A stretch of DNA of 64,000 bases. It comes from Inia geoffrensis (lineage: Eukaryota > Chordata > Mammalia > Artiodactyla > Iniidae). The DNA lies in contig CM070899.1 of NCBI GenBank assembly GCA_036417435.1, positions 153,030,237 to 153,094,236 of the forward strand, read 5' to 3'. Position numbers and translations under genes: made by a program. Positions 52,901 through 64,000 of the stretch are shown here, one piece after another. Position 1 is the first letter of the stretch, and every line of letters starts with the position of its first letter. The notes beneath the pieces are model-generated. The model had not been told where the DNA came from and ran no database searches. It saw only the letters and a program-made list of their open reading frames with translations.

Positions 52901-53585
52901 CACAGGAGGAAAAGCAAGTTTTTCCATTCAAGATGTAACTAGGAAGATAAGGGTTAGTTTAACAAGGTCTGTTTGTATAGATTTCTCAGCCCCAGATTCC
53001 CCATCTCTGATGACAAGAATGTCTTCCTTCCTTCTGGTACGGGGAAGGTACTTTTCACATGGGAGTTTTAGCTCCTGCTTTCAGAAAGAAAAGGAGGGTC
53101 TGAGTGTCCTTCTTACACCTACTATTTCTTCTTGCCTTTAATTCAAAATCATCAATATACTAAAGTGGCATGTTTTGAGGTGACATAGTCTGGTTTCCTT
53201 CACTAGTACAGTAGAAGAAGAAAAAGAAGTAGAAGGCAAAACAAATAAAAGGCAGGTCCAACTTCCCTTGGAGGTTACAGTCTGGGACTGTATCAGCACT
53301 TCATGGAGAAAAGGGAAGGAAACAAGATGAAAGATGTGTCTTGACTCCTGCTCCATTCACCAACGCTGCCTTCAAGAGAGTGGTTTCTCGGGTTTATAAG
53401 GATGATATTTCTCTGTAGATATTTTCTTTTAGATACTGAAACCTAGTATATTCCTCAGTCTAGGAAGTGTTTCAATGAATTTTTAGCCTACAGCTACTGT
53501 TGTTATTATTATTTCACTATACCAGATATATTGAATTCTATGTGTCAGACATTATATAAACTTAATGTTTAAAACAACCCTGAAG

Positions 53586-53867
53586 GGGCTTCCCTGGTGG
53601 CACAGTGGTTAAGAATCGCCTGCCAATGCAGGGAACACGGGTTCAAGCCCTGGTCCGGGAAGATCCCATATGCTGCGGGGCAACTAAGCCTGTGCACCAC
53701 AACTACTGAGCCTGCGCTCTAGAGCCCGTGCTCTGCAACAAGAGAACCCACCACCAATGAGAAGCCCGCACACCGCAATGAAGAGTAGCCCCCACTCGCC
53801 ACAACTAGAGAAAGCCTGCGCACAGCAACGAGGACCCAACGTAGCCCAAGAAAAAAAAAAAAAAACC
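53586..53867 (+). mobile_element. CHR SINE, long form
   Basis: The standard long element ends caacgtagcccaag with a poly(A) tail. The flanks share accctgaa and acctgaa. Confidence 0.92.
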
Positions 53868-54147
53868 TGAAAAGTAGATTGCAAGAAACCTCATATACTG
53901 TGGAAAGAATCTGATCCATCCTGATACTGTGGATCAAAGAATTTGATCCACCCTGAGGAGCTACTGAAGGTTTCTAAGGCATAGGAATTTTGTAATTAGG
54001 TAAGTTTTAAAGAATAACTAGTGGTCAGTGTGAAGGATAATGGAGACAGGGTAAGCAGGTTTTTTGGGGTGGCTGGGTGAGAGCACAAGAATAAGAGATG
54101 AATGTGAACTAAGGTGGGAGCAGGCAGAATAAAAAGTTGGGGACATA

Positions 54148-54349
54148 GGGCTTCACTGGTGGCGCAGTGGTTAAGAGTCCGCCTGCCGATGCAGGGGACA
54201 CAGGTTCGTGCCCAGGTCCGGGAAGATCCCACATGCCGTGGAGCGGCTGGGCCCGTGAGCCATGGCCGCTGAGCCTGCGTGTCCGGAGCCTGTGCTCCAC
54301 AACGGGAGAGTCCACAACAGTGAGAGGCCTGCGTACTGCAAAAAAAAAA
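54148..54349 (+). mobile_element. CHR SINE, short cetacean form
   Basis: The short element has a perfect 17-bp target repeat, aaaaagttggggacata, at 54131-54147 and 54350-54366. Confidence 0.96.
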
Positions 54350-54366
54350 AAAAAGTTGGGGACATA

Positions 54367-55789
54367 AAAAGAGATCGAGGTAACTGATACTTGAGAATCC
54401 TTTTAATTGGGTTGTCCCCAGGCATCCTTTCAAATCTCCTTTCCTAACTGAAGTAGGTTGACAGTTAAGGTTTCTTCCACCCTAGTTCTTTATTCGTGTT
54501 CACTTTATACTCTTTCAAAATGCTCTAACAATTTATTTGATGCTCTCAAAACAAGTACAGATAAGCATTATAGACAGAATGATTTTAAGTGGTCTTTTTC
54601 AAGGTTGAAAAGGCACAATCAAGACCAGACCCCTGATGTTCTGACGGTTGAACCCCAGGAGTAAATACGGAGGAACTGCAGTTTGTTTGGCTGATAGGCT
54701 ATTGAGAGAATGTTTTACTACAGATAAAGCTCCTTCTCTCATCTTTATTCAGGGTCATCCTGAGGGAATACATTTAGAGGTCTTCACGTCAGGAAAATCA
54801 TCACCAATGTCTTTCTTGTCTATCTTGTCTATCACCTATCTTCCCCAGTGGCCAGGTGGGACTTCTCTCATAGTGTCCAGACAAGATGGTGGTGTTTCAC
54901 CAACTGACCCTTACCACAGCCTAGGAAAAGCATAGTGGATCTGTTTATCCCTTGCTCTTGATTATGTTACTCTCCCCACCCCACAGCTGGTTCCTGCCTG
55001 CAGTGGAATGCTAAATTGGTTGGTTGCCCAACCAACGAACAGGCTGTAACAAATAAGAGCCACTTTTCCTCTAAAATAGTGTTTTATCACAGATTATTGC
55101 CATAAATTGGTTTCTTCAAAAGATAATGAGTTTCTATCTGTACGTAACCATAAATGAAACATTCAATATTTCAAACATACAATGAAGACACATATAGGTG
55201 AGAAACGACCAAACTGAAGTTTGGAAAGTAAGCAATAAAGACATATGTGAGCCTGAAATGGAGAAGCCTATGAAAATCTCCAAAAAGACAAACATAGGAT
55301 CAATAAAGGAGCTTATAGTACGTGTACACAATTTATTTGCTCCTAAGTGGTAGTTTAAGCAGAAAATTTTGCTTTTAATTCTGATACTTATACAATTCAC
55401 AAATTCACCTTTATTTTTAAAACTTTTGGTGAACCAAAGTTTTAAATTTTGTATCTCAGAGTGAAGAGAGAATCTGTTCATTTCATAACCACAGAAACAA
55501 ATGAGGTGAAACATTGAAAACAAATTAACAATCTGCCTCCTACTGCTATGTACACTCCAGGTTAGTGAAGAAATGGATAATGACTAACAAACTGTTGGCT
55601 AAAGTCACAGAAATGACTTTCCAGATGTTTTTGCTCAGTCAAGGGAGTTATACCACAGGAGGGAATGATCCATATCTAATTCCAAGCAGAAACTGGAAAA
55701 ACATAGTATCTTAACTCTTTCTTTGTTTCAGTTATGTAGTGTCCTAAGAACAGAATAGCTCTTCCTAGGAACAGGTTGTTCTGTTTGAG
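54367..55789. other. AT-rich intergenic DNA, nothing recognised
   Basis: I see short frames only and no repeat that I can name. Confidence 0.5.
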
Positions 55790-56084
55790 AAAACATATAC
55801 CCAACCATGTAATTATCATTGCTGATGTGCTTCATTTCTTTGAGCAGATCTAGGTTTCCATCTGGTGCTATTTTCCTCCTGCCTGAATGGCTTCCTTTAA
55901 TGTGTCTTGTAGGGAGGGTCTGCTGCTGCTGAATTCTTTTAGCTTTAATAGGTCTGAGAAAATCTTTACTTCACTTTTGCTTTTGAAAGAGGGTGTAGAA
56001 TTGGTATACCTTTTGTTTCGAAAGAAGGTATAGAATTGGTAAAGAATTCTAGCTTGACAGTTTTTTCTTTCAATATTTAAGACT
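55790..56084 (-). mobile_element. L1M fragment, reverse
   Basis: The text atgtgtcttgtagggagggt and tgctgctgctgaattctttt parallels the L1M piece near 44.7 kb. Confidence 0.55.
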
Positions 56085-56370
56085 AGAAGTCTGAGATCAG
56101 GGTGCCAACACAGTGGAGGCCTGCTGAGGGCTCTCTTCCTGGCTTTTAGACGACTGTCGTCTTTCTATTTCATAACATTAGGGGGGTGGGGGGAGAACTC
56201 TTTGGTTTCTCTTCTTATAAGGGCACTAATCCCATCATGAGGGCCCCACTTTCATGATCTCATCTAAACCTAATTATCTCCCAATGATCGCACCTCCAAA
56301 TACCATCATATTGAGGGTTACGGCTTCATATATAAATTTGGGGGGGCACAATTCAGTCCATAGCATTATA
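56085..56370 (-). mobile_element. MLT1-type MaLR LTR, reverse, partial
   Basis: The text tagaagtctgagatcagggt, then ggcctgctgagggctctctt and gcacaattcagtccatagca, fits reverse MLT1A/B with the outer edge missing. Confidence 0.75.
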
Positions 56371-56399
56371 CCTATCCAGGAGTATTCCTTATAATTGTC

Positions 56400-56612
56400 G
56401 CAATGATAGTAATAAACATAACTTAAGAGTTTTTTATGTACCAGCACTGTGTCACATGCTTATATGGATAGTTTCACATAGTCCTTATTACATAGATGAG
56501 GGAAATGAGTCTAGTTCATTAACTAGACTAAGGTTACAGATGTTGTTGTACAGCTAGGATTTGAGCTCAGGCAGTCTGACTTGAAGTCCTGAACTCCTAA
56601 TTCCCTCCCTAT
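56400..56612 (-). repeat. MIR, reverse
   Basis: The text accagcactgtgtcacatgc, then agatgagggaaatgagtcta and gatttgagctcaggcagtct, matches reverse MIR. Confidence 0.8.
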
Positions 56613-57658
56613 ACTGACTCAACCAGAGGAAAAATCATTTTGAAATCTGATGAATTCAGGAATTTGTTTTAGTTGTCAGATTTTCATGGACTCAGAAAAG
56701 AAGGGCTCCAAACATTTAAGTGGTTCTTTTGATAACTACTCATAAGAAAATAAACCAGACAGACCAAAAAAAAAAAGAAAAGTTGACATAAAAAGAGTTA
56801 AAAGCAAAGAAAAACTTTGGAGAGTGTACAAATAACAGTTTGAAAAGGTTAACTCCTTGAGTGCTATTCATATGAGGTGTGCCTTGTAGAAAGCACCAGA
56901 AGTGATGACCTATCTAATTGGCTACCAAGGAAAAAATGAGTGATGACCTATCATTCCTTGGCTCCAATAGGGTCTAGGAAACTAGTACTGTCAAATACTG
57001 CTGGTAAATATATATTTGCATTCTTTCTGGAGAGAAAATTTGAAAATATGGATTTAAAACTTCAAATAATGTATTCTACTGAACAAATAGTTTAAATATG
57101 GGCACTTGGCTTAGAGAAGTCAAGACATACACAAAATTTTATGTATACAGATAGTCATTACTTCAAAAACAGATTTATATATATTCTGGTTATTAAAAAC
57201 ACACTAATTGTTAAAAAATTCAGAAAATACAGAGATGTCTAAAGAAATAAAAACATATAATTTTGGATATTACCTCTCAGATTTTACCATTGTTAATGGT
57301 AACAATGAAACATTATACACTAAATAAATTTGATGGCTCCATAGAAAATACCCTGCCTTCCTCCATGCAGAATGTCAGCATTCCTGTCCCATCATCTTGG
57401 CCCAATGACACATCTCACCAAAGTACAGAGAGCTCATAGCTAGCTCATTCTTAAATATGCACAGTCAAAATTCCCCCAGACAGCTGAAGAAGCTTCCAAT
57501 ATAAAGACTGAAAACAACAATTCAGGGAACAGGAGAGAACATGCATACATATGCACACACACATGCACATATACACACATGGAGTGAGAAAACTGCACCC
57601 TTAAAACAGTAACAGGATGTTATGAAAGAGTAACAGAGGACAAAACCTCCTGAAAGTT
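56613..57658. other. AT-rich intergenic DNA, nothing recognised
   Basis: There are A-rich runs and a short CA/CATA stretch near 57540-57580. No gene or named repeat is seen. Confidence 0.5.
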
Positions 57659-57672
57659 AAAACTAGTGCTGA

Positions 57673-57887
57673 GGGGCTTCCCTGGTGGCACAGTGGCTGA
57701 GAGTCCGCCTGCCGATGCAGGGGACACGAGTTTGTGCCCCAGTCCGGGAGGATCCCACATGCTGCGGAGCAGCTGGGCCCGTGAGCCATGGCCGCTGAGC
57801 CTGCGCATCCGGAGCCTGTGCTCCGCAACGGGAGAGGCCACAACAGTGAGAGAGGCCCACGTACCACAAAAAAACAAAAAACAAAAA
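57673..57887 (+). mobile_element. CHR SINE, short cetacean form
   Basis: The short element has a perfect 14-bp target repeat, aaaactagtgctga, at 57659-57672 and 57888-57901. It is inserted at the left edge of an L1 fragment. Confidence 0.95.
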
Positions 57888-57901
57888 AAAACTAGTGCTG
57901 A

Positions 57902-58408
57902 AATTAAATCAATAGAATGGGAGAAGATATTTGCAAATGATACATCTGATAAGGGGTTAATATCCAAAATATACAAAGAGTTCATACACATCAAATCAAA
58001 AAAACAAAAAACCTGATTAAAAAGTGGGCAGAGGACTTGAATAGACATTTTTCCAAAGACGACATACAGATGTCCAACAGACACATGAAAAGATGCTCAA
58101 CATCACGAATCTCCATGGAAATGCAAATCAAGACCACAGTGAGATACCACCTCACGCCTGCTAGAATGGCTGTTATCAAAAAGACAAGAGAAAAGTGTTG
58201 GCGAGGATGTGGAGAAAAGGGAACCCTCATGCACTGTTAGTGGGAATGTAAATTAGTGCAGCCACTATGGAGAACAGTATGGAGGTTCCTCAAAAAAAAC
58301 TAAAAATAGAACTACCATATGATCTAGTGGGGTATTTATCTGAAGAAAAAGAAAACACTAATTAGAAAAGATATATGTTCCCCAATGTTCACTGCAGCAT
58401 TATTACTG
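57902..58408 (+). mobile_element. L1 ORF2 3' fragment
   Basis: The text gggagaagatatttgcaaat, aaatgcaaatcaagaccaca and gtggagaaaagggaaccctc is sense ORF2. It stops abruptly in cagcattattac without the usual 3' end. Confidence 0.82.
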
Positions 58409-58700
58409 TCCAGGTGAGGTGAGGCAGGAGGAGGCACTTGCTGAGAATTGTACATCCCTTTCTTTAACATCACGCATTTAAGTGATTCATCCAAGAATGC
58501 TCTTCCAATGTACCGGCAGCACCTGCTGTCAAAGTGGGTCTCCTTTCTCTTGTCTCCCTAACGCCCTTATGTTTACACAGGTGTCGAACTGATTTAAAAA
58601 CCATCACACACCAAGCATCCAGGAGTTGTCCTCTGTATTCGTCAAACGGGAAACATGTTATCACCTCCTCTTCTCGTTAAGGTGTTGCTCTTGCTCTCAG

Positions 58701-58791
58701 ATTCAGCTTAGCATTGAGAGAAATCAGAGTCCAAACACTGACGAAAGTGTACAGATAACGAATGATGGGAGTTTCCACGAAGCTCACGCAG
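58701..58791 (+). other. Exon-like segment in a CpG-containing island
   Basis: A strong acceptor (gttgctcttgctctcag) and donor (cag/gtaaga) bound 91 bp with an open frame beginning IQLSIERNQSPNTDESVQIT. I do not recognise the protein. It could be one exon of an unknown plus-strand transcript or a chance pair of sites. Confidence 0.3.
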
Positions 58792-58879
58792 GTAAGACAG
58801 TAGAGATAACAACACTCTGCTTTTCTGTTTTGCTATCTGTAAAACAAGACTTTCGACCTTGATGCTAAGGTTTCTTTCA

Positions 58880-59770
58880 CGACTCCGAAATTCTAGGAGT
58901 TACAGAGGAGGAAGAAAGGGAGGTGTACTAAGAAAGAAATGGAAAATTTTATTCCAGTCAACTTGAAGATTATAACCTGAGAGTCTCTAAGAAATCTCTG
59001 AGGACTCTTCCACCTGTTAGAGGTCAAAGCACAGTTATATAAGTTTTTGAGACAAAGGGGGTTATACACCAAATGATGTATAATTTACAGTTTACACAAC
59101 CAGATGTACACATATAAAGCGAGCAGTGGGTCATGGGTCATTGTGACCCCTTGCAAGATTAAGGAGGAATGTTATCTCCTAAGGGGGTCTGGTTAATGTA
59201 GGTGCGTAACACACACTAAAGGGAAGAGAGGATGCCCAAATGGCCAAAGAAAAATTTTATGTTTAAATTATTCTCATCTTGCCATAAAATATGGATTTTA
59301 TTTCATCATTACAAAGTTCTTTCCCAGGACACCTGAAATATATAAAGAAGGAACATAATCTTTACCATTGGAAAATCCATGACTCCACGCAAATTTCCTT
59401 GTGACTCCTTAGTATACAATTCCAGCTATATGCTAAACTGTTTTTGCCAAAGTAAACTGTGAAATCATAAACATGATGTGAGGGGCTGCCTGTACATTTA
59501 GACCTTGGTGTCATTAATCAGTATATGTAATCTTAACAAGGTTATGCAGAAGAGAGATGGAGACAGATGACACACATCAAAGTTCAATGAACTCTGAAGG
59601 ATAGACATAGAAATAGACATAGAAATAGAGATGGAATGAGTGGCAGTGGGGAGATGTATTATCAATTAATTGTCAACTATGGGACAAGATGGCAGGATGA
59701 ACTCATGTGGAAATGAAATCTCCCTTTTCATACATACTGAAATGCTAGATACAATACTTTTTAAAAACTA
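58880..59770. other. Intergenic DNA, nothing recognised
   Basis: Possible old repeat text is present but I cannot assign a family. No gene is seen. Confidence 0.45.
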
Positions 59771-60021
59771 GGGACTTCCCTGGTGGTCCAGGGGCTAAGA
59801 CTCCACTCTCTCAATGCAGGGGGCCCGGGTTTGATCCCTGGTCAGGGAAGTAGATCCCACATGCCACAACTAAGAGACCACATGCTGCAACTAAAGGTCT
59901 TGCATGCCACAACTAAAGATCCCACGTGCCACAACTAAAAATATCCCACATGTGGCAACTAAGAGCTGGTGCAGCCAAATAAGTAAATAAATACATAAAT
60001 ATTAAAAAAAAAAAAAAAAAA
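59771..60021 (+). mobile_element. CHR-related SINE, caactaaga-repeat subtype
   Basis: The head gggacttccctggtggtcca is followed by repeated ccacaactaaagatc units and a gtgcagccaaataagtaaat tail. It is directly joined to the next SINE in its A tail. Confidence 0.9.
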
Positions 60022-60022
60022 C

Positions 60023-60360
60023 GGGCTTCCCTGGTGGCACAGTGGTTAAGAATCCACCTGCCAATGCAGGGTACACGAGTTCGAGCCCTGGTCCTGGAAG
60101 ATCCCACATTCCGTGAAACAACTAAGCCCGTGTGCCACAACTACTGAGCCTGTGCTCTAGAGCCCGCATGCCACAACTACTGAGCCCACGTGCCACAACT
60201 ACTGAAGCCTGCGCACCTAGAGCCTGTCCTCTGCAACGAGAGCCACTGTAATGAGAAGCCTGCATGCAAGGAAGAGTTGCCCCCCACTCACTGCAACTAG
60301 AGAAAGCCCGTGTGCAGCAACGAAGACCCAGCGCAGCCAAAAATAAATAATTTTTTTTAA
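60023..60360 (+). mobile_element. CHR SINE, long form, inserted in the previous SINE's A tail
   Basis: The standard long copy begins cgggcttccctggtggcaca right after a run of A and ends ccaaaaataaataattt. Confidence 0.92.
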
Positions 60361-60548
60361 AAAGTAATATAGTAAAAAAAACCAAACCCAAAACTAAACA
60401 TAGTTCAGCCTGAAAGCAGAAGGCTTTAAATATAGAAAGAGTTGGTTTTCTCGCTCTCCCTCTCTATCCTGATTGCTTCCAATATATATATATTCCGACT
60501 GCTTCTATTTTATATAAATGTAAATAAATATATATTAAAACATGTGTG

Positions 60549-60753
60549 GGGCTTCCCTGGTGGCGCAGTGGTTGAGAGTCTGCCTGCCGATGCAGGGGAC
60601 ACGGGCTCGTGCCCCGGTCCAGGAAGATCCCACATGCCGCAGAGCGGCTGCGCCCGTGAGCCATAGCCGCTAAGCCTGTGCGTCCGGAGCCTGTTGCTCC
60701 GCAACGGGAGAGGCCACAACAGTGAGAGGCCCGTGTACTGCAAAAAAAAAAAA
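60549..60753 (+). mobile_element. CHR SINE, short cetacean form
   Basis: The short copy runs to cgtgtactgcaaaaaaa. The flanking repeat is atgtgtg (right copy 60754-60760). The following AT/TG-rich run looks like expanded tail sequence. Confidence 0.93.
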
Positions 60754-60789
60754 ATGTGTGTATGTATATATAATGTATATGTTACCAAA

Positions 60790-61450
60790 CCAAACTTGGA
60801 TCTGTTGGCCGGAACGCAGTACAATCTATCACACCAGATTGCGATGAAGGAAAAATGCAGCATTTATTGCAGGGCACCAAGCAAGGTATCCAGGTAGCTA
60901 ATGCTCAAAAGACCCAAACTCCCCAATGGCTTTCAGGGAAAGGTTTTTAAAGACAGGGTGAGGGAGGGGGGTTGCGGGGTGCGTGATCAATTGTGGACAT
61001 TCTTCTGATTGGTTGATGGTGAGGTAACTGGGAGTCAACATCATCAACCTTCTGGTTCCAACCGGTCTGAGGTCTATGTGCTTGTGTTCAGCATACAGTT
61101 AACTTCTTCCACCTGGTGGGGGTTTCAGTATTTGCAAAACAGCTGAAAGGATTTGGCTCAGAATATTATCTGTAGACCTTGAGGAAGAACTAAAGGTCCT
61201 TGACTTTGTTTAATGGCTAAACTATTATTATTTTGTCTTGCTTGACGGTTTTCTTTTGTTTCTGCGTTTTCTCACTTCTCTGATTAAATTTATTTTTTGG
61301 AACTTGGGGAAGGTGTAGGAGGCTAAAGTTTTTCTACAAACAAGAGGCAGCTGGAATACACGGCAGGCGGGGGTGGGTGTCTGTCCCCCCTTATGGGGGA
61401 AAGCCCCATAAGGTCCTGCTCAGAGAGAATATTCAGGTGCCCTAAATAAA
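60790..61450 (-). repeat. Probable solo LTR, reverse
   Basis: The segment contains gcatttattgcagggcacca (a reversed AATAAA context) and ctgattggttgatggtgagg (a reversed CCAAT). It ends in a C/G-rich part, a typical reversed LTR layout. No retroviral gene frame is present. Confidence 0.4.
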
Positions 61451-61644
61451 GAGGCTACAACAATGAGAATTGAAGCCCTGTGATCCACAAAGTAACTGAA
61501 CCAAATATATGCCTCAGGGATTGTGTTTTAACATCTGAGGCACAGGCTTGTGCCAGTGGGAAAGCTGAGACTGAGGGAGGTGCCAGGAACGGGCAGCCCC
61601 TTCCATGAACTAAAACAATAAAAGCTCCAGAAAAGGCAGATTTA

Positions 61645-61783
61645 GCAAATAAAAATATAAGACACCCAGTGAGATTTGAACTTCAGATAACAAATATTCA
61701 AAACATACATACTAAGTAATTATTGTTTATCTGAAATTCAAATGTAACTGAGCATCCTGTATTGTATCTGGTAACCCTACCTC
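61645..61783. repeat. Small palindromic DNA-transposon-like element
   Basis: The left arm gagatttgaacttcagataa and the right arm ttatctgaaattcaaatgta are near reverse complements around an AT-rich centre. This is the shape of a short nonautonomous DNA transposon. Confidence 0.5.
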
Positions 61784-62458
61784 AGAATGAAGTGAGGGGC
61801 AAGTCACACATACATTTTAGGGGGTGGTAGTTCCAGGCAGAGAAAATAGCAAGTACAAAGGCACTGAGGTAGGAACACAGTTGGCATATTTGAGGAATAA
61901 GAAAGCTAGAATGGCTGAAGTGGTGAGAGCAAAGGGGACAGTAGTAGGAGATGAGTTGGAGAAGCAGACTGGGGCAGAGATCTCATTGGGCCTTGCAGCC
62001 CATGGTAGGGACACAGGATTTTATTTTAAAGTGTGATGAATAGTCACTGGGCAGTTTGGGACAGGAGAGTGACTGGTGATTCAATAGGATTATTCTGGTT
62101 TCTGTGTGGTAGAGAGAGATGAGGGTAGAAACAGAGTCCAGTTAGGATGCTCAGCCAGCAATCCATGCAAAGATGTTGGTAGCTAGGACTAGGTCGGTAA
62201 TTATATTGGAGGAAAAAAGTGGTCAGATTCAGTATATATATTTTAAAGTAGAACTCATTTGCTGATAGGTTTGATGTAGAATGTGTCTGAAAAAGAGGCA
62301 TCAAAGATGACTCCAAAGTTTCTGGCCTGAGTGACTGGGTGAATGCTGGTATCATAAGATGAGGAATACTATGGGAAGAGCAGGTTTGAGAGTGGTGGAA
62401 GTCAAGAGTTTAATTTTAGACCTGATAAGCTTGAGATATGTATTAAACATCAATCAGA

Positions 62459-62720
62459 GGGACTTCTCTGGTGGTGCAGTAGTTAAGACTCCACACTCCC
62501 CAATGCAGGGGGCCCAGGTTCAATCCCTGGTCAGGGAACTAGATCCCACATGCATGCCGCAACTAAGAGTTCGCATGCCACAACTAAGAAGTCCATGTGC
62601 TGCAACTAAGGAGCCCTCGAGCCGCAACTAAGAAGCCTGCCTGCTGCAACTAAGGAGCCCGCCTGCCGCAACTAAGGAGCCCATGAGCCGCAACTAAGAC
62701 TAAATAAATATTTTTTTAAA
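62459..62720 (+). mobile_element. CHR-related SINE with internal tandem units
   Basis: The head gacttctctggtggtgcagt leads into at least five near-repeats of a unit like gccgcaactaaggagcc and a taaataaatattttttt tail. The flanks share catcaatcagag and catcaatcggag. Confidence 0.9.
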
Positions 62721-63135
62721 AAACCATCAATCGGAGAAGTGAGGTTAATGTCTGGATGTATGAGTGTGGAGTTCTAGGGAACTGCCAAGACTAAAGAGTT
62801 AATTTGAGGTGCACTAAAATAGAGACAATTAAAGTCATTACATGGGAGGAAACCAACCAAGTGTAGAAAGGAAAAAGGACTGTACCCTGGGGTATTCTAA
62901 GATTAAGGGTTGGGAGGAAAAGGAGGAGGAGAATTAAGCAAAAGAAACTGAGAAAGGGCAGCCAGCAAGGTAGGAGAAAAATGAGGAGAGTGTGGTGCCC
63001 TGGGAACAACTGAAGAGAATGTCAGGAAGTGGGAGAGAGATTAGCTGTTTCAAATGCTGCTGGGAAAAGGAATAAGATGAAGACCATGAATTGTCTGTGA
63101 CATTTTTCAATGTCAAAATTAAGAGATTATGGGAG

Positions 63136-63455
63136 CCGGACTTCCCTGGTGGCGCAGTGGTTAAGAATCTGCCTGTCATTGCAGGGGACACGTGTTCAGG
63201 CCCTGGTCTGGGACGATCCCATTTGCCGTGGAGCAACTAAGCTCATGCACCACAACTACTGAGCCCGTGTGCTACAACTACTGAAGTCCGTGCACCTAGA
63301 GCCCGTGCTCCACAACAAGAGAAGCCACTGCAATAAGAAACCCATGCACCACAATGAAGAGTAGCCCCCGCTCGCTGCAACTAGAGAAAGCCTGTGCGCA
63401 GCAACGAAGACCCAATGCAGCCAAAAATAAATAAATAATTTAAAACAACCAAAAA
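63136..63455 (+). mobile_element. CHR SINE, long form
   Basis: The complete long copy has a perfect 15-bp target repeat, aagagattatgggag, at 63121-63135 and 63456-63470. Confidence 0.96.
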
Positions 63456-64000
63456 AAGAGATTATGGGAGGCATAACAAGAATGGTTTGCTATGGTGGGG
63501 ATGAAAATCAGATGGGAGGGGGTTAAAGACAATAGAAGATGAGAAAATAAAGACAATGAACTATAATTTCAAGGAGTTATTGCTGTAAATGAAAGCAGAG
63601 AAATGGAGTAGGGGCTGCAATAGGATATTGGGTCAAGGGAGGGATATCTTTGTAAATGACAGCAGTTATTATAATCTGTAAACTAACAGGAATCATCCAG
63701 TAGAAAGGGAAAAGTGGACAATTCAGAGAAGAGAGGAATAATGGCAGGATCACAGTCTCCTTGAGTGGTTGAGAGGAGACGGAATCCAGCTCGCAGATGG
63801 AGGGACTGGGTGTAAATAAGAGCCCAGACTGATCCATACTAACGGGAGAGATTATATGGGACAGATTTGGGAAGGTAGGCAAATGGGGGCAGAGGGAGGA
63901 CTGAAAGTGTGGAGTTATCTCCTGATTGCTTCTATATTATCAATAAGAAGTCGAGGAGGTGGGGAGAGTTCCGAAGAGAGAGGGGAAAGTGTGAAATGTT

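Larger units (their letters stand above)
61825..64000 (+). repeat. Ancient interspersed repeat block, split by two SINEs
   Basis: The text caagtacaaaggcactgagg, gggccttgcagcccatggta and atgactccaaagtttctggc, and later gagagtgtggtgccctggga, follows the order of a long old mammalian repeat I recognise but cannot name. SINEs at 62459-62720 and 63136-63455 interrupt it. No gene is seen. Confidence 0.45.

Noticed and set aside
60790..61450. Possible retroviral genes near the LTR-like repeat
   Set aside because: No gag, pol or env-like frame is present. At most it is a solo LTR.
1..64000. A bacterial-type defence, CRISPR or biosynthetic system
   Set aside because: The window is spliced mammalian DNA dominated by SINE/LINE repeats. 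Nothing of this kind is present.

Overview
This is a mammalian nuclear DNA window, almost certainly from a cetacean. It holds at least 23 copies of the tRNA-derived CHR SINE family. Several are the short, recently amplified kind whose body ends in a sequence like ctccgcaacgggagaggcca, which I associate with whales and dolphins. MIR, L2, MLT1, hAT and L1 elements complete an ordinary mammalian repeat landscape. No prokaryotic, viral-genome or CRISPR feature is present.

The left 37.6 kb is dominated by one complete protein-coding gene on the minus strand, AP3B2, the neuronal beta-3B subunit of the AP-3 adaptor complex. I placed every exon from its reading frame and GT-AG splice sites. There are 26 constitutive coding exons plus one 57-bp cassette exon. 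The start codon is at 37349, the stop is at 5733, and an AATAAA signal lies at 5464-5469. The joined coding length is 3252 bp (1083 residues), or 3309 bp (1102 residues) with the cassette. All phases agree and no frame is broken. The first exon sits in a CpG-rich promoter region at about 37.0-37.6 kb. Intron 1 (8.8 kb) and intron 4 (5.0 kb) carry most of the intronic repeats.

From 1 to 5.44 kb, downstream of AP3B2, there is no recognisable gene. From 38.0 to 43.5 kb, just upstream of AP3B2 on the same strand, the DNA stays GC-rich and contains short coding-like pieces. Some resemble the LRAT / permuted NlpC-P60 fold, including a pair of histidines with conserved spacing, and there is a convincing terminal-exon signal only about 0.4 kb from the AP3B2 promoter. 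I treat these as a candidate decayed or unannotated gene, not an established one.

From 43.6 kb to the end the sequence becomes AT-rich and is mostly L1, LTR and SINE layers. The clearest structure there is a three-level nest at 50.3-51.4 kb. An old L1 was interrupted by an MLT1 LTR, which was in turn interrupted by a full-length U6 snRNA retrocopy with a 17-bp target duplication and a poly(A) tail.
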